Both the position numbers and the translations under genes were made by a program. The notes beneath the pieces are model-generated. The model searched no databases, was not told the DNA's origin, and worked only from the letters and a program-made list of their open reading frames with translations. A stretch of DNA of 24,989 nt from CAYZQE01 sp964480635 (GTDB lineage: Bacteria > Pseudomonadota > Gammaproteobacteria > GCA-001735895), in contig CAYZQE010000030.1 in assembly GCA_964480635.1 (NCBI GenBank), forward strand, positions 1 to 24,989. Direction: 5' to 3'. Below are positions 6,587-14,548 of the stretch, piece after piece. Every line of letters begins with the position of its first letter. Position 1 is the first letter of the stretch.

Positions 6587-8839
6587 ATGGCCGATAACAT
6601 AGAAATAAATTATGAAGGCGTAGAGCAAGAAGAGCTGCACGTCTTTACTGAAAAAGCGTATTTAGATTATTCCATGTACGTTATTTTAGACCGTGCTTTG
6701 CCGCACATTGGTGATGGCTTAAAACCCGTTCAGCGACGTATTATTTATGCCATGTCAGAGCTGGGTTTGTCAGTTACATCAAAACACAAAAAATCAGCTA
6801 GAACAGTGGGTGATGTGTTAGGTAAGTTTCATCCACACGGCGATACAGCCTGTTATGAAGCTCTGGTATTAATGGCGCAAAATTTTTCATATCGCTATCC
6901 ACTTATTGATGGCCAAGGTAACTTTGGTTCACCTGATGACCCAAAATCTTTCGCGGCTATGCGTTATACCGAATCACGTTTATCAGGCATTGCAAAATTA
7001 CTGTTGCAAGAGCTAGGGCAAGGCACGGTTGATTGGGTACCTAATTTTGATGGCACTTTACAAGAGCCTTCATTATTGCCTGCACGGGTACCAAATATTT
7101 TATTAAATGGTACAACCGGTATTGCGGTGGGCATGGCAACAGACATTCCACCCCATAATTTACGCGAAGTAGTGAGTGCTTGTATTGCATTGTTGGATAA
7201 ACCGAGCACCACAGATGAAGAAATATTAGAACATATCATTGGCCCAGATTATCCCACAGAAGCACAAATTATTACGCCAATGCATGAGCTGCGCCAAATG
7301 TATCAAACGGGTCGTGGCAGTGTGCGTATGCGTGCTGTGTATTTAAAAGAAGATGGCGACGTTATAATTACGGCATTGCCTCATCAAGTATCAGGTGCCA
7401 AAATTTTAGAACAGATAGCGGCACAAATGCATGCTAAAAAGTTACCTATGGTTGATGATTTACGTGATGAATCAGATCATGAAAACCCATGTCGATTGGT
7501 GATTGTGCCACGTTCAAATCGAGTTGATGTGCACACATTAATGAGCCATTTATTCGCCACCACAGATTTAGAAAAAACCTATCGCGTTAACATTAATATG
7601 ATAGGCGTTAATGGTCGTCCACAAGTTAAAAATTTACGCACGATTTTACAAGAATGGATTCAATTTAGATTAGATACCGTCGAACGTAAATTAAGATGGC
7701 GTTTAGATAAGGTTGATAAACGCTTACATATTTTGGCGGGTTTATTAATCGCCTATCTCAATTTAGATGAAGTGATTCGCATAGTACGCACAGAAGACGA
7801 GCCAAAACCGGTATTAATGAGTACGTTTTCAATTTCTGATATTCAAGCAGAAGCAATTTTAGATACTAAGTTGCGTAATTTAGCGCGCTTAGAAGAAATG
7901 AAAATTCGTGCCGAAATTGATGAGTTAAGTGCCGAAAAAGAAAAACTAGAAACCCTATTAAGCTCAGAACGCCGCATGAGAACACTGGTTAAAAAAGAGT
8001 TGATTGCCGATGCAGAACAATATGGTGATGATCGCCGTTCACCGATTGTGAATGCGGAAGCAGCTAAAGCATTAGAGGAATCTGATTTAATGCCGGCAGA
8101 TCCAGTGACAATAGTGATGTCAAAAATGGGGTGGGTACGCTCAGCAAAAGGCCTCGATGTTGATGTTGAAACCTTGAGTTATAAATCGGGTGATGATTAT
8201 CAAGCGTCAGCAAGAGGAAAAAGTAATCAAACGGTTGTTTTTATAGATTCAACAGGGCGTAGCTACTCATTATCGGCTCATACACTGCCGTCAGCAAGAG
8301 GTCAGGGTGAGCCACTAACCGGGCGCTTTAAATCAGCACAAGGTGCTGAGTTTCAACATGCTCTAATGGCAAAAGAAAGCGATGTGTTTTTATTGTCGAC
8401 ATCATTTGGTTATGGCTTTTTGTGTCAATTTAGCGATATGGTCACGCGTAGTAAAAATGGCAAGGCACTCATATCAGTGCCTCAAGGGGCAAAAGTATTA
8501 CCGCCTGTTAAAGTCAGCCAAAGTGAATTTGAAACCATTATTGCCGTCACCAGTGAAGGTTATTTAGGGCAAATAGCTCTCACAGAACTGCCCCAGCTAT
8601 CGAAGGGTAAGGGTAATAAAATAATCGGCATACCGCCTGCAAAATTAAAATCGGGTGAAGAAAGCTTAATTCATATTACAACCTTAGAAGCCCAGCAAAA
8701 GCTAACGTTGCATGTGGGTAAAAAACATAAATCTATGAGCCCAAGTGAGTTATCAGAGTATTTGATGGAACGTGGAAAGCGCGGTAAAAAATTACCACGT
8801 GGATATACCAATATTCATCAATTAGAATTATTGGATTAA
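6587..8839 (+). CDS. parC: DNA topoisomerase IV subunit A
   Basis: DNA-cleaving subunit of topoisomerase IV; 750 residues against 752 in E. coli. The N-terminal winged-helix region contains KPVQRRIIYAM (46-56) and the catalytic tyrosine in AAMRYTE (Tyr127). The quinolone-resistance-determining segment is HPHGDTACYEAL. Thr87 stands at the position of E. coli Ser80, while Glu91 matches Glu84. A coiled-coil region around residues 430-470 and a C-terminal beta-pinwheel follow. The length and short C-terminal domain distinguish it from GyrA. An agag Shine-Dalgarno-like site (6577-6580) precedes the ATG by 6 bases. The hairpin repeat lies between it and parE; the two genes are likely one transcription unit. 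Confidence 0.97.
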   Translation: MADNIEINYEGVEQEELHVFTEKAYLDYSMYVILDRALPHIGDGLKPVQRRIIYAMSELGLSVTSKHKKSARTVGDVLGKFHPHGDTACYEALVLMAQNFSYRYPLIDGQGNFGSPDDPKSFAAMRYTESRLSGIAKLLLQELGQGTVDWVPNFDGTLQEPSLLPARVPNILLNGTTGIAVGMATDIPPHNLREVVSACIALLDKPSTTDEEILEHIIGPDYPTEAQIITPMHELRQMYQTGRGSVRMRAVYLKEDGDVIITALPHQVSGAKILEQIAAQMHAKKLPMVDDLRDESDHENPCRLVIVPRSNRVDVHTLMSHLFATTDLEKTYRVNINMIGVNGRPQVKNLRTILQEWIQFRLDTVERKLRWRLDKVDKRLHILAGLLIAYLNLDEVIRIVRTEDEPKPVLMSTFSISDIQAEAILDTKLRNLARLEEMKIRAEIDELSAEKEKLETLLSSERRMRTLVKKELIADAEQYGDDRRSPIVNAEAAKALEESDLMPADPVTIVMSKMGWVRSAKGLDVDVETLSYKSGDDYQASARGKSNQTVVFIDSTGRSYSLSAHTLPSARGQGEPLTGRFKSAQGAEFQHALMAKESDVFLLSTSFGYGFLCQFSDMVTRSKNGKALISVPQGAKVLPPVKVSQSEFETIIAVTSEGYLGQIALTELPQLSKGKGNKIIGIPPAKLKSGEESLIHITTLEAQQKLTLHVGKKHKSMSPSELSEYLMERGKRGKKLPRGYTNIHQLELLD

Positions 8840-8859
8840 CGCGAGTGACGAGAGAAGTG

Positions 8860-10131
8860 ATGATAAAATTTGTATGTTTATGTATTCTGGTTTTTATCAG
8901 TAAACCCATTCTTGCTTATGAGACCGTTGAGCAAGATATGCCTTCTGGCGAAACGTTAAATATCACCAAGTTCAAAGGCGATGGTGATACTTTAATTTTA
9001 TGGATTCCTTCAGAGCGTGGTTATCGTAAAGGCTCTTTGCCAGTCACTATTGAGTTAGGTGATTCAGGGATCGATGTGCATGTCGTTGATGTGCATTCTA
9101 GTTATATGATACAAACGGGCAATCGTAGCTTTGAAAAATTTGAAAACGAGGATTTACTAGAACTTATTAAGCAATATCAAGCGCAAGGGTTTAAAGAGAT
9201 CTTCTTCAAATCATCGGGAAGAGGGGCTGTTGTTGCTTTGCAAGTGGCTAGAGATTGGCAATTAAAGTACCCTAAAAGCGTATTGTTGAAGGGCTTTGTT
9301 TTTACACACCCTCACTTTATAGAAGGACGTCCTGAAATAGGCACGCAAGCAGACTATGTCCCTATCTCTAAAATGACCAATTTACCGGTGTATTTATTTC
9401 AGCCAGAATTTTCAACAAAATATGCGCGTAGCCAAGAAATTGCTAAGCAATTAAAACAAGGCGGAAGCTCAGTATTTATTCATGTGTTAAAAGGTGTGAA
9501 TGGCGGCTTTTATATGCGGGATGAAGACACACTGTCTGACATTAATCTGGATGCTAAAGGGCTTTTTGCAGGGCAAATTAGTCATGCCATTAATTTGTTA
9601 CGTACCTTGCCAAGTGTCGTAGGGGCTGCCTATTCAGTACAGACAATAGAAAAAGAAAAAACATCCAGTTTTCGTTCATCACAGCTTTATCCTTATAAAG
9701 GCAATAGTCAGCCGCCAGTCACAAAACTTAAAACACTTGATGGTAAAGACTTTGATCTAAGCTCTATTAAAGATGAGGTTATTTTAGTTAATTTTTGGGC
9801 AACATGGTGCGGCCCATGTATTGAAGAAATTCCTTCTTTAAATCGTTTAGTCGCACGCCTTAAAGATCAGCCCTTTCGGGTGGTCGCCGTGAATATTGGT
9901 GAAACACCTGAAGCAATCAATGCGTTTTTACTAAAGTTGGGTGAAACAGGCATACAGCTTGATTTTCCAGTATTGTTAGATGAAAAAGGAAAGTCAGTGA
10001 GAGATTGGAAAGTATATGCCTATCCATCAAATTATCTCATTGATAGAAAGGGTAAAATTCGTTATGCCTATCGCGGCGCTTTAGAATGGGATGCCCCCAA
10101 TATTGTTGAAACCATAGAAGATTTGTTTTAG
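8860..10131 (+). CDS. Exported alpha/beta-hydrolase-like and TlpA thioredoxin fusion
   Basis: A two-domain exported protein of 423 residues from the ATG at 8860. A GTG at 8845 would add five residues, but the ATG has a gagagaag Shine-Dalgarno stretch (8850-8857) and opens directly into a signal peptide (MIKFVCLCILVF, cleavage near ALA-YE). Residues about 20-255 look like an alpha/beta-hydrolase fold, but the expected GxSxG elbow reads SSGRG, so the nucleophile is probably absent. Residues about 285-423 are a TlpA/ResA-type thioredoxin domain with WCGPC (316-320), the VNFWATWCGPC context and a cis-Pro loop (AYPSNYLID). It is likely a periplasmic thiol-disulfide protein. It starts 20 bases after parC. 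The redox partner and the role of the N-terminal half are unknown. Confidence 0.8.
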   Translation: MIKFVCLCILVFISKPILAYETVEQDMPSGETLNITKFKGDGDTLILWIPSERGYRKGSLPVTIELGDSGIDVHVVDVHSSYMIQTGNRSFEKFENEDLLELIKQYQAQGFKEIFFKSSGRGAVVALQVARDWQLKYPKSVLLKGFVFTHPHFIEGRPEIGTQADYVPISKMTNLPVYLFQPEFSTKYARSQEIAKQLKQGGSSVFIHVLKGVNGGFYMRDEDTLSDINLDAKGLFAGQISHAINLLRTLPSVVGAAYSVQTIEKEKTSSFRSSQLYPYKGNSQPPVTKLKTLDGKDFDLSSIKDEVILVNFWATWCGPCIEEIPSLNRLVARLKDQPFRVVAVNIGETPEAINAFLLKLGETGIQLDFPVLLDEKGKSVRDWKVYAYPSNYLIDRKGKIRYAYRGALEWDAPNIVETIEDLF

Positions 10132-10147
10132 CGGGTTAGTGTGCAGA

Positions 10148-10174
10148 GAATACTGGCTCTATGAATCAGTATTC
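10148..10174. repeat. Inverted repeat at the convergent gene ends
   Basis: Perfect 8-bp arms gaatactg (10148-10155) and cagtattc (10167-10174) with an 11-base loop. It lies between the TlpA-fusion stop (10131) and the end of the convergent 93-residue gene, whose stop codon (10159-10161) falls in the loop. There is no T-run on either strand, so it is not a standard intrinsic terminator, but it could stabilise 3' ends or help separate the two transcripts. Confidence 0.4.
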
Positions 10175-10440
10175 CCCCAAATCTTAGCAACAGCTCTTTC
10201 ATTGCCTAGAGAACCAATAATAAAACTAAGAATCCCTATTGAGCTAAAAATTAATACAGGAAAGTAATACCCAATGTCTTCGCCTTGGGCCATAAAAAAT
10301 ACAATCGTGGCTAATCCATTAAATAAAAAACCAATGACGATTAAAATGACTCGATGAGATTTTTCGTATCTATATTCACTAGAGCCAGACTCGAAAGGGT
10401 TCAAGATAAAGGAAAATAAGGTTCTTAAGGATTTTTTCAT
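10159..10440 (-). CDS. Small two-helix inner membrane protein, unknown function
   Basis: A 93-residue conserved-looking hypothetical protein. After a basic start (MKKSLRTLFSF) and NPFESGSSEYRYEKSHR there are two hydrophobic segments, about 31-51 (VILIVIGFLFNGLATIVFFMA) and about 59-78 (YFPVLIFSSIGILSFIIGSL), then a short polar tail ending NERAVAKIWGN. Both ends are probably cytosolic. I recall similar short proteins with the NPFESG and RAVAKIWG ends in other gammaproteobacteria, annotated only as hypothetical. It is alone on the minus strand between the TlpA fusion and pyrH, with 208 bases upstream. I can assign no function. Confidence 0.65.
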   Translation of the reverse strand: MKKSLRTLFSFILNPFESGSSEYRYEKSHRVILIVIGFLFNGLATIVFFMAQGEDIGYYFPVLIFSSIGILSFIIGSLGNERAVAKIWGNTDS

Positions 10441-10615
10441 AATGTATTGCGTGTCGTTATTTTGAATTGTTGAAAGAGATAATTAAGGGTTGCTCAATTT
10501 CTTTTAACTATACATCAATATTATATAAAGCATTGTGCTTCATTTTAGGGCTGTTTTTTTAAATATTAAAAATTGTTGGTAGATAAAACTTATGGGACTT
10601 CATCTTCGCTTCCTT

Positions 10616-10621
10616 TATAAT
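10616..10621 (+). promoter_or_regulatory. Candidate -10 box for pyrH
   Basis: A perfect TATAAT lies 27 bases before the pyrH GTG, in the 208-base spacer after the minus-strand gene. The -35 region is weak: atggga at 10592-10597 with an 18-base spacer matches three of six consensus positions. A start about 7 bases downstream would fall near 10628, inside the inverted repeat at 10625-10641. Confidence 0.45.
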
Positions 10622-10624
10622 CCC

Positions 10625-10641
10625 CCTCGTTAAAAACGAGG
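10625..10641 (+). promoter_or_regulatory. Hairpin covering the pyrH ribosome binding site
   Basis: Arms cctcgtt (10625-10631) and aacgagg (10635-10641) form a perfect 7-bp stem with an aaa loop. The right arm contains GAGG (10638-10641), the only Shine-Dalgarno-like sequence, 7 bases before the GTG start. If the transcript begins upstream of the repeat, the site would be masked. If it begins at the TATAAT-predicted position (about 10628), the hairpin is partly lost. Confidence 0.5.
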
Positions 10642-10648
10642 TCTATTT

Positions 10649-11362
10649 GTGGCAAATCTTAAATATAAACGTCTTTTGGTAAAACTTAGTGGCGAAGCGT
10701 TGATGGGGCAATTTGAATTTGGTATTGATCCTGTCATCATTAAAAAAATATCGAAAGAAATAAAAGCGTTGCATGATGAAGGTATTGAGCTTGGTTTAGT
10801 TGTCGGTGGTGGCAATATCTTTCGTGGTGCAGGCCTTGCAGAAGCCGGTTTAGACCGCGTGACAGGTGATCATATGGGGATGCTTGCAACGGTTATGAAT
10901 GCATTAGCGCTTAAAGACGGCTTAGAGAAAGAGGGTGTTAAAGTGAGTGTGATGTCTGGTTTACGCATGGAAGAAGTGTGTGATTTATTTACCCAGCGTG
11001 ATGCAAGACAAAAAATTAGCCAAGGTGAAATTGTTATCTTTTCTGCAGGCACGGGCAGCCCCTATTTTACAACAGATACCGGTGCTAGTTTACGTGCCAT
11101 TGAAATTCAAGCCGACATGATGGTGAAGGCGACAAAAGTAAATGGTATTTACGATAAAGACCCTGCCAAATTTGATGATGCCGTTAAATACGAAACTTTA
11201 AGTTTTGATGATGCTATCGATCAGCGTTTAGGTGTGATGGATATAACCGCTATGGTGATGTGTCATGATAATAATATGACTGTGGCAGTTTGTGATATGA
11301 ATGAAAAAGACAGTTTGCTGCGTTTAGCCAAAGGCGAAAATAGCGGCACGATTGTGACATGA
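10649..11362 (+). CDS. pyrH: Uridylate kinase
   Basis: UMP kinase of the amino-acid-kinase fold, making UDP from UMP in pyrimidine nucleotide synthesis; cytosolic hexamer in characterised bacteria. It has 237 residues (E. coli 241). Motifs are YKRLLVKLSGEALMG at the N-terminus, VVGGGNIFRGAG (50-61) for the phosphate-binding glycine loop, and AGTGSPYFTTDTGASLRA for the nucleotide site. The start is GTG 10649, fixed by alignment to the family N-terminus and by GAGG 7 bases upstream. frr follows after 31 bases, the usual pair, but the rpsB-tsf genes that normally precede pyrH are absent here. It opens the long envelope-gene array. Confidence 0.97.
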   Translation: MANLKYKRLLVKLSGEALMGQFEFGIDPVIIKKISKEIKALHDEGIELGLVVGGGNIFRGAGLAEAGLDRVTGDHMGMLATVMNALALKDGLEKEGVKVSVMSGLRMEEVCDLFTQRDARQKISQGEIVIFSAGTGSPYFTTDTGASLRAIEIQADMMVKATKVNGIYDKDPAKFDDAVKYETLSFDDAIDQRLGVMDITAMVMCHDNNMTVAVCDMNEKDSLLRLAKGENSGTIVT

Positions 11363-11393
11363 TTTAGCTAATCCAATTTAGGTAATACAAAAT

Positions 11394-11951
11394 ATGATTA
11401 ATGATGTAAAAGATGATGCTTTAGTTCGTATGAATAAAAGTATAGATGCCTTTAAAGTTGAGCTCACAAAAATTAGAACAGGTCGCGCTCATACCAGTTT
11501 ACTGGATCATGTGACAGTTGATTTTTATGGCAGTGAAGTGCCGCTTAGCCAAGCTGCAAATTTATCAGTTGAAGATGCAAGAACACTGTCAGTAACACCT
11601 TGGGATAAAACCATGGTGGCACCGATAGAAAAAGCCATTATGAAATCTGATTTAGGTTTAAACCCTTCAACAGCAGGCACGGTGATTCGTGTGCCCATGC
11701 CGCCATTAACGGAAGAGCGTCGTATTAGCTTAGTTAAAGTGGTCAAGGAATTGGCCGAAAATGCGCGCGTTGCCGTGCGTAACATTCGCCGTGATGCTAA
11801 TGGTGATTTAAAAGATTACCAAAAAGAAAAAGACATTTCTGAAGATGATGAACATAAAGGCCAGGATATGATTCAAAAGATCACTGATGAATCAACGGCT
11901 AAAATTGAAAATCTTTTTAAAGTTAAAGAAAAAGAGTTAATGGAAATTTAA
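11394..11951 (+). CDS. frr: Ribosome recycling factor
   Basis: RRF splits post-termination ribosomes together with EF-G. Its 185 residues equal the E. coli length. The protein shows the family pattern throughout: KIRTGRAHTSLLD near the N-terminus, the domain II segment VDFYGSEVPLSQAANLSVED, then DLGLNPSTAGTVIRVPMPPLTEERR and VAVRNIRRDAN in the helical bundle, and a C-terminal ISEDDEHKGQDMIQKITD. The gene lies 31 bases after pyrH and 9 bases before uppS, so it is clearly within the same transcription unit. Confidence 0.98.
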   Translation: MINDVKDDALVRMNKSIDAFKVELTKIRTGRAHTSLLDHVTVDFYGSEVPLSQAANLSVEDARTLSVTPWDKTMVAPIEKAIMKSDLGLNPSTAGTVIRVPMPPLTEERRISLVKVVKELAENARVAVRNIRRDANGDLKDYQKEKDISEDDEHKGQDMIQKITDESTAKIENLFKVKEKELMEI

Positions 11952-11960
11952 TTTTAGTTT

Positions 11961-12680
11961 ATGTCTGAAAAATCTATTCCTCAACACATTGCCATTATTA
12001 TGGATGGCAATGGTCGATGGGCAAAAAAACGTATGATGCCTCGTACTTATGGGCATAAAAAAGGCGTTGATGCGACACGCCGTAGCATCGCTTACTTTGC
12101 TCAAGCAGGCGTTAAGCACTTAACGCTTTTTGCTTTTAGTAGTGAAAATTGGTCGCGCCCTAAAGATGAAGTGACTACCCTAATGAGTTTGTTTGTGAGT
12201 TCATTGCAAAAAAACACCGAAGAATTAGACAGCAAAGGCATTCGTATACGTTTTATTGGTGACCGAACCGCTTTTTCGAGTCGATTAATTGAGCAAATAG
12301 AAGCGTCGGAGCAACAAACTAAAGATAATCAATTAATGACACTCAACATTGCAGCTAATTATGGTGGTCAATGGGATATTATTCAGGCGGTTCAAGCATT
12401 AGCTGCCCAAGTTAAATCTGGTGATTTAGAGCCCAGTGATATTAGTAACGAGCGTTTAGAATCACAACTGAGTTTGGCCGATTCACCTCATCCCGATTTG
12501 TTTATTCGTACGGGTGGAGAACAGCGCATTAGTAATTTTTTATTATGGCAAATTGCTTACAGCGAGCTGTATTTTAGTCAGCAATTATGGCCTGACTTTG
12601 ATGAGGCAGAAATGGCAAACGCTCTAGAGAGCTTTAGTTCTCGTCAACGACGTTTTGGTAAAACAGGTGAGCAATGTTAA
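11961..12680 (+). CDS. uppS: Undecaprenyl diphosphate synthase
   Basis: cis-Prenyltransferase that extends farnesyl diphosphate with eight isopentenyl units to make the C55 carrier for peptidoglycan, O-antigen and other glycans. The length is 239 residues (E. coli 253). Seen directly: HIAIIMDGNGRWAKKR (9-24) with catalytic Asp15, the FSSENWSRP substrate loop, and RTGGEQRISNFLLWQIAYSEL near the C-terminus with the conserved Arg, Ser and Glu of the Mg/IPP site. The Shine-Dalgarno site is weak and the gene starts 9 bases after frr, so translation may be coupled. Its last 7 bases overlap the cdsA start. Confidence 0.97.
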   Translation: MSEKSIPQHIAIIMDGNGRWAKKRMMPRTYGHKKGVDATRRSIAYFAQAGVKHLTLFAFSSENWSRPKDEVTTLMSLFVSSLQKNTEELDSKGIRIRFIGDRTAFSSRLIEQIEASEQQTKDNQLMTLNIAANYGGQWDIIQAVQALAAQVKSGDLEPSDISNERLESQLSLADSPHPDLFIRTGGEQRISNFLLWQIAYSELYFSQQLWPDFDEAEMANALESFSSRQRRFGKTGEQC

Positions 12681-13369
12681 TCCCTAGNNNNNNNNNNNNN
12701 NNNNNNNNNNNNNNNNNNNNNNNNNNNNNNNNNNNNNNNNNNNNNNNNNNNNNNNNNNNNNNNNNNNNNNNNNNNNNNNNNNNNNNNATTGTTTTAATTG
12801 CTTCACTATTTTGGTTCGGCATTATTGTTATGTTGTTTATGTACCGTTCTGATACAAAATGGACAGTCACCCATAAAGTCTTTCATGGGGTCTTAGGCTT
12901 AAGCTTATTGTTTGTCAGCTTTCATAGTTTATTGTTTTTACATTCTAATTTTGCTGATGGCGGCTGGTTTTTATTATATGTCATGAGTATTGTTTGGGTA
13001 GCAGACATTGGAGCCTATTTTAGTGGTAAGAAATTTGGGCAACGAAAATTAGCACCAACTATCAGCCCAGGTAAAAGTATTGAAGGGGTCATTGGTGGCC
13101 TTGTTTTAAATATATTTTGGTCGTGGTTGGTGTTTAGCTATTTCTTCCAGTGGGACATGACACTTAGTGAGTTTATGTTAATCAGCGTGGTTACTAGCTT
13201 AATTTCGGTGGCTGGCGATTTATACGAAAGTGTTTTAAAACGCCAAGCAGGGATGAAAGATAGTGGTAAATTATTGCCTGGACACGGCGGTTTACTAGAT
13301 CGCCTTGATAGTGTGATTGCTGCGGCACCTGTTTTTGTTTTCGGCCTTTTTATAGTGGGCGCCGTATAA
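12674..13369 (+). CDS. cdsA: Phosphatidate cytidylyltransferase, interrupted by an assembly gap
   Basis: CDP-diacylglycerol synthase, the membrane enzyme that activates phosphatidic acid for phospholipid synthesis. The PROSITE-type signature is intact at 13229-13309: SVLKRQ, KDSGKLLPGHGG and LLDRLD, with the catalytic Lys-Asp and Asp residues. WVADIGAYFSGKKFGQ and PTISPGKSIEGVIGG also match the family. Several hydrophobic segments are visible. Only the first codons (MLIP) precede the 100-N run at 12688-12787; family length (about 265-285) implies that more than 100 bases are missing. The ATG overlaps the uppS end by 7 bases, and dxr follows after 3 bases. The N-terminal quarter cannot be judged. 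Confidence 0.9.
   Translation: MLIPXXXXXXXXXXXXXXXXXXXXXXXXXXXXXXXXXXIVLIASLFWFGIIVMLFMYRSDTKWTVTHKVFHGVLGLSLLFVSFHSLLFLHSNFADGGWFLLYVMSIVWVADIGAYFSGKKFGQRKLAPTISPGKSIEGVIGGLVLNIFWSWLVFSYFFQWDMTLSEFMLISVVTSLISVAGDLYESVLKRQAGMKDSGKLLPGHGGLLDRLDSVIAAAPVFVFGLFIVGAV
12688..12787. other. 100-N scaffold gap within cdsA
   Basis: Exactly 100 undetermined bases, a customary placeholder for a gap of unknown size. Comparing the surviving cdsA parts with the usual family length suggests the true gap is nearer 200 bases or more. Confidence 0.98.
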
Positions 13370-13372
13370 ACA

Positions 13373-14548
13373 ATGGAACACATAACCATATTAGGTTCCA
13401 CCGGTTCTATTGGGACGAGCACATTAGATGTTATTGCCCGTCATCCAGAAAAATTTAAAGTCTTTGCGTTAACCGCACATACTAGTGTAAGACGATTGTT
13501 TGAACAGTGTGTCGCTTTTAAACCAGCCTATGCCGTATTAGCAAACGAGTCTTTAGCTAAAGAATTAACGGGTTTATTAAAGGATGCTGCGGTCAAGACT
13601 GACGTATTGTTCGGTGAGCAAGCCTTATGTGATGTATCAAGTACTGATGAAGTTGATACCGTCATGGCAGCTATTGTAGGTTCTGTTGGTTTATTACCTA
13701 CCTTAAGCGCCGTTTATAAAGGTAAAAAAATTCTGCTGGCTAATAAAGAATCACTGGTTATGTCGGGTGATATTTTTATGCAGGCAGTGACAGACAATAA
13801 GGTCACTTTACTGCCTATTGATAGTGAACATAATGCCATTTTTCAATGTTTACCAGCAGGTTATCATTGTGGCTCATCGGCTAAAGGGATTACTCAATTA
13901 TTACTGACAGGCTCGGGTGGGCCATTTAGAGAGCGTGATATAACGACTTTTGCCTCTATCACTCCAGAGGAAGCGATAGCGCACCCGAATTGGAGCATGG
14001 GGCCTAAAATTTCAGTCGACTCAGCAACCATGATGAACAAGGGTTTAGAGCTTATTGAAGCATGCTGGTTATTTGATATTGCTGAGACAGACATCCAAAT
14101 TGTCCTTCATAAACAAAGTATCATTCATTCTATGGTTGCCTACGAAGATGGCAGTGTGCTTGCTCAAATGGGTAATCCTGATATGCGTACACCCATCGCC
14201 CATGCGATGGCTTGGCCTGAACGAATCGAAAGTGGAGTGGAACCATTAGACTTATTTGCAGTCAAAAATCTCGATTTTAGTCAAGCAGATGAACAGCGTT
14301 TTCCGTGTTTACGTTTGGCAAGAGAAGCCATGAGTGCCGGTGGTAGCCGAATGATTCAATTGAATGCAGCCAATGAAATTGCCGTCGATTATTTTTTGAA
14401 AAATAAACTAAAATTTACCGACATCGCTCATGTTATTCAACATACCTTAGATGATTTAGAGAATAAGCCCGTGCCCACATTAGATGACATTATCGAACAA
14501 GATAAAGTAACACGCCAATTTGTCGAATCAATTATTTCAAGCCTATGA
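13373..14548 (+). CDS. dxr: 1-deoxy-D-xylulose 5-phosphate reductoisomerase
   Basis: Dxr converts DXP to 2-C-methyl-D-erythritol 4-phosphate, the committed step of the MEP isoprenoid pathway; it needs NADPH and a divalent metal. The length is 391 residues (E. coli 398). The NADPH-binding loop GSTGSIGTSTLDV (8-20), LLANKESLVMSG (121-132), the metal ligands Asp150 and Glu152 in IDSEHNAIFQCL, the phosphate-site LTGSGGPFR, and the HPNWSMGPK loop followed by MMNKGLELIEA (Glu226) are all present. It lies between cdsA (3 bases) and rseP (ATGA overlap), as in pseudomonads. The product feeds UppS two genes upstream through IPP. Confidence 0.98.
   Translation: MEHITILGSTGSIGTSTLDVIARHPEKFKVFALTAHTSVRRLFEQCVAFKPAYAVLANESLAKELTGLLKDAAVKTDVLFGEQALCDVSSTDEVDTVMAAIVGSVGLLPTLSAVYKGKKILLANKESLVMSGDIFMQAVTDNKVTLLPIDSEHNAIFQCLPAGYHCGSSAKGITQLLLTGSGGPFRERDITTFASITPEEAIAHPNWSMGPKISVDSATMMNKGLELIEACWLFDIAETDIQIVLHKQSIIHSMVAYEDGSVLAQMGNPDMRTPIAHAMAWPERIESGVEPLDLFAVKNLDFSQADEQRFPCLRLAREAMSAGGSRMIQLNAANEIAVDYFLKNKLKFTDIAHVIQHTLDDLENKPVPTLDDIIEQDKVTRQFVESIISSL

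Noticed and set aside
8845..8859. GTG start for the TlpA fusion
   Set aside because: The ATG at 8860 has the Shine-Dalgarno stretch at suitable spacing and gives a cleaner signal peptide.
10536..10560. Intrinsic terminator before pyrH, from the T-run at 10553-10560
   Set aside because: The only nearby stem (aagca/tgctt) is 5 bp and separated from the T-run by a dozen bases.
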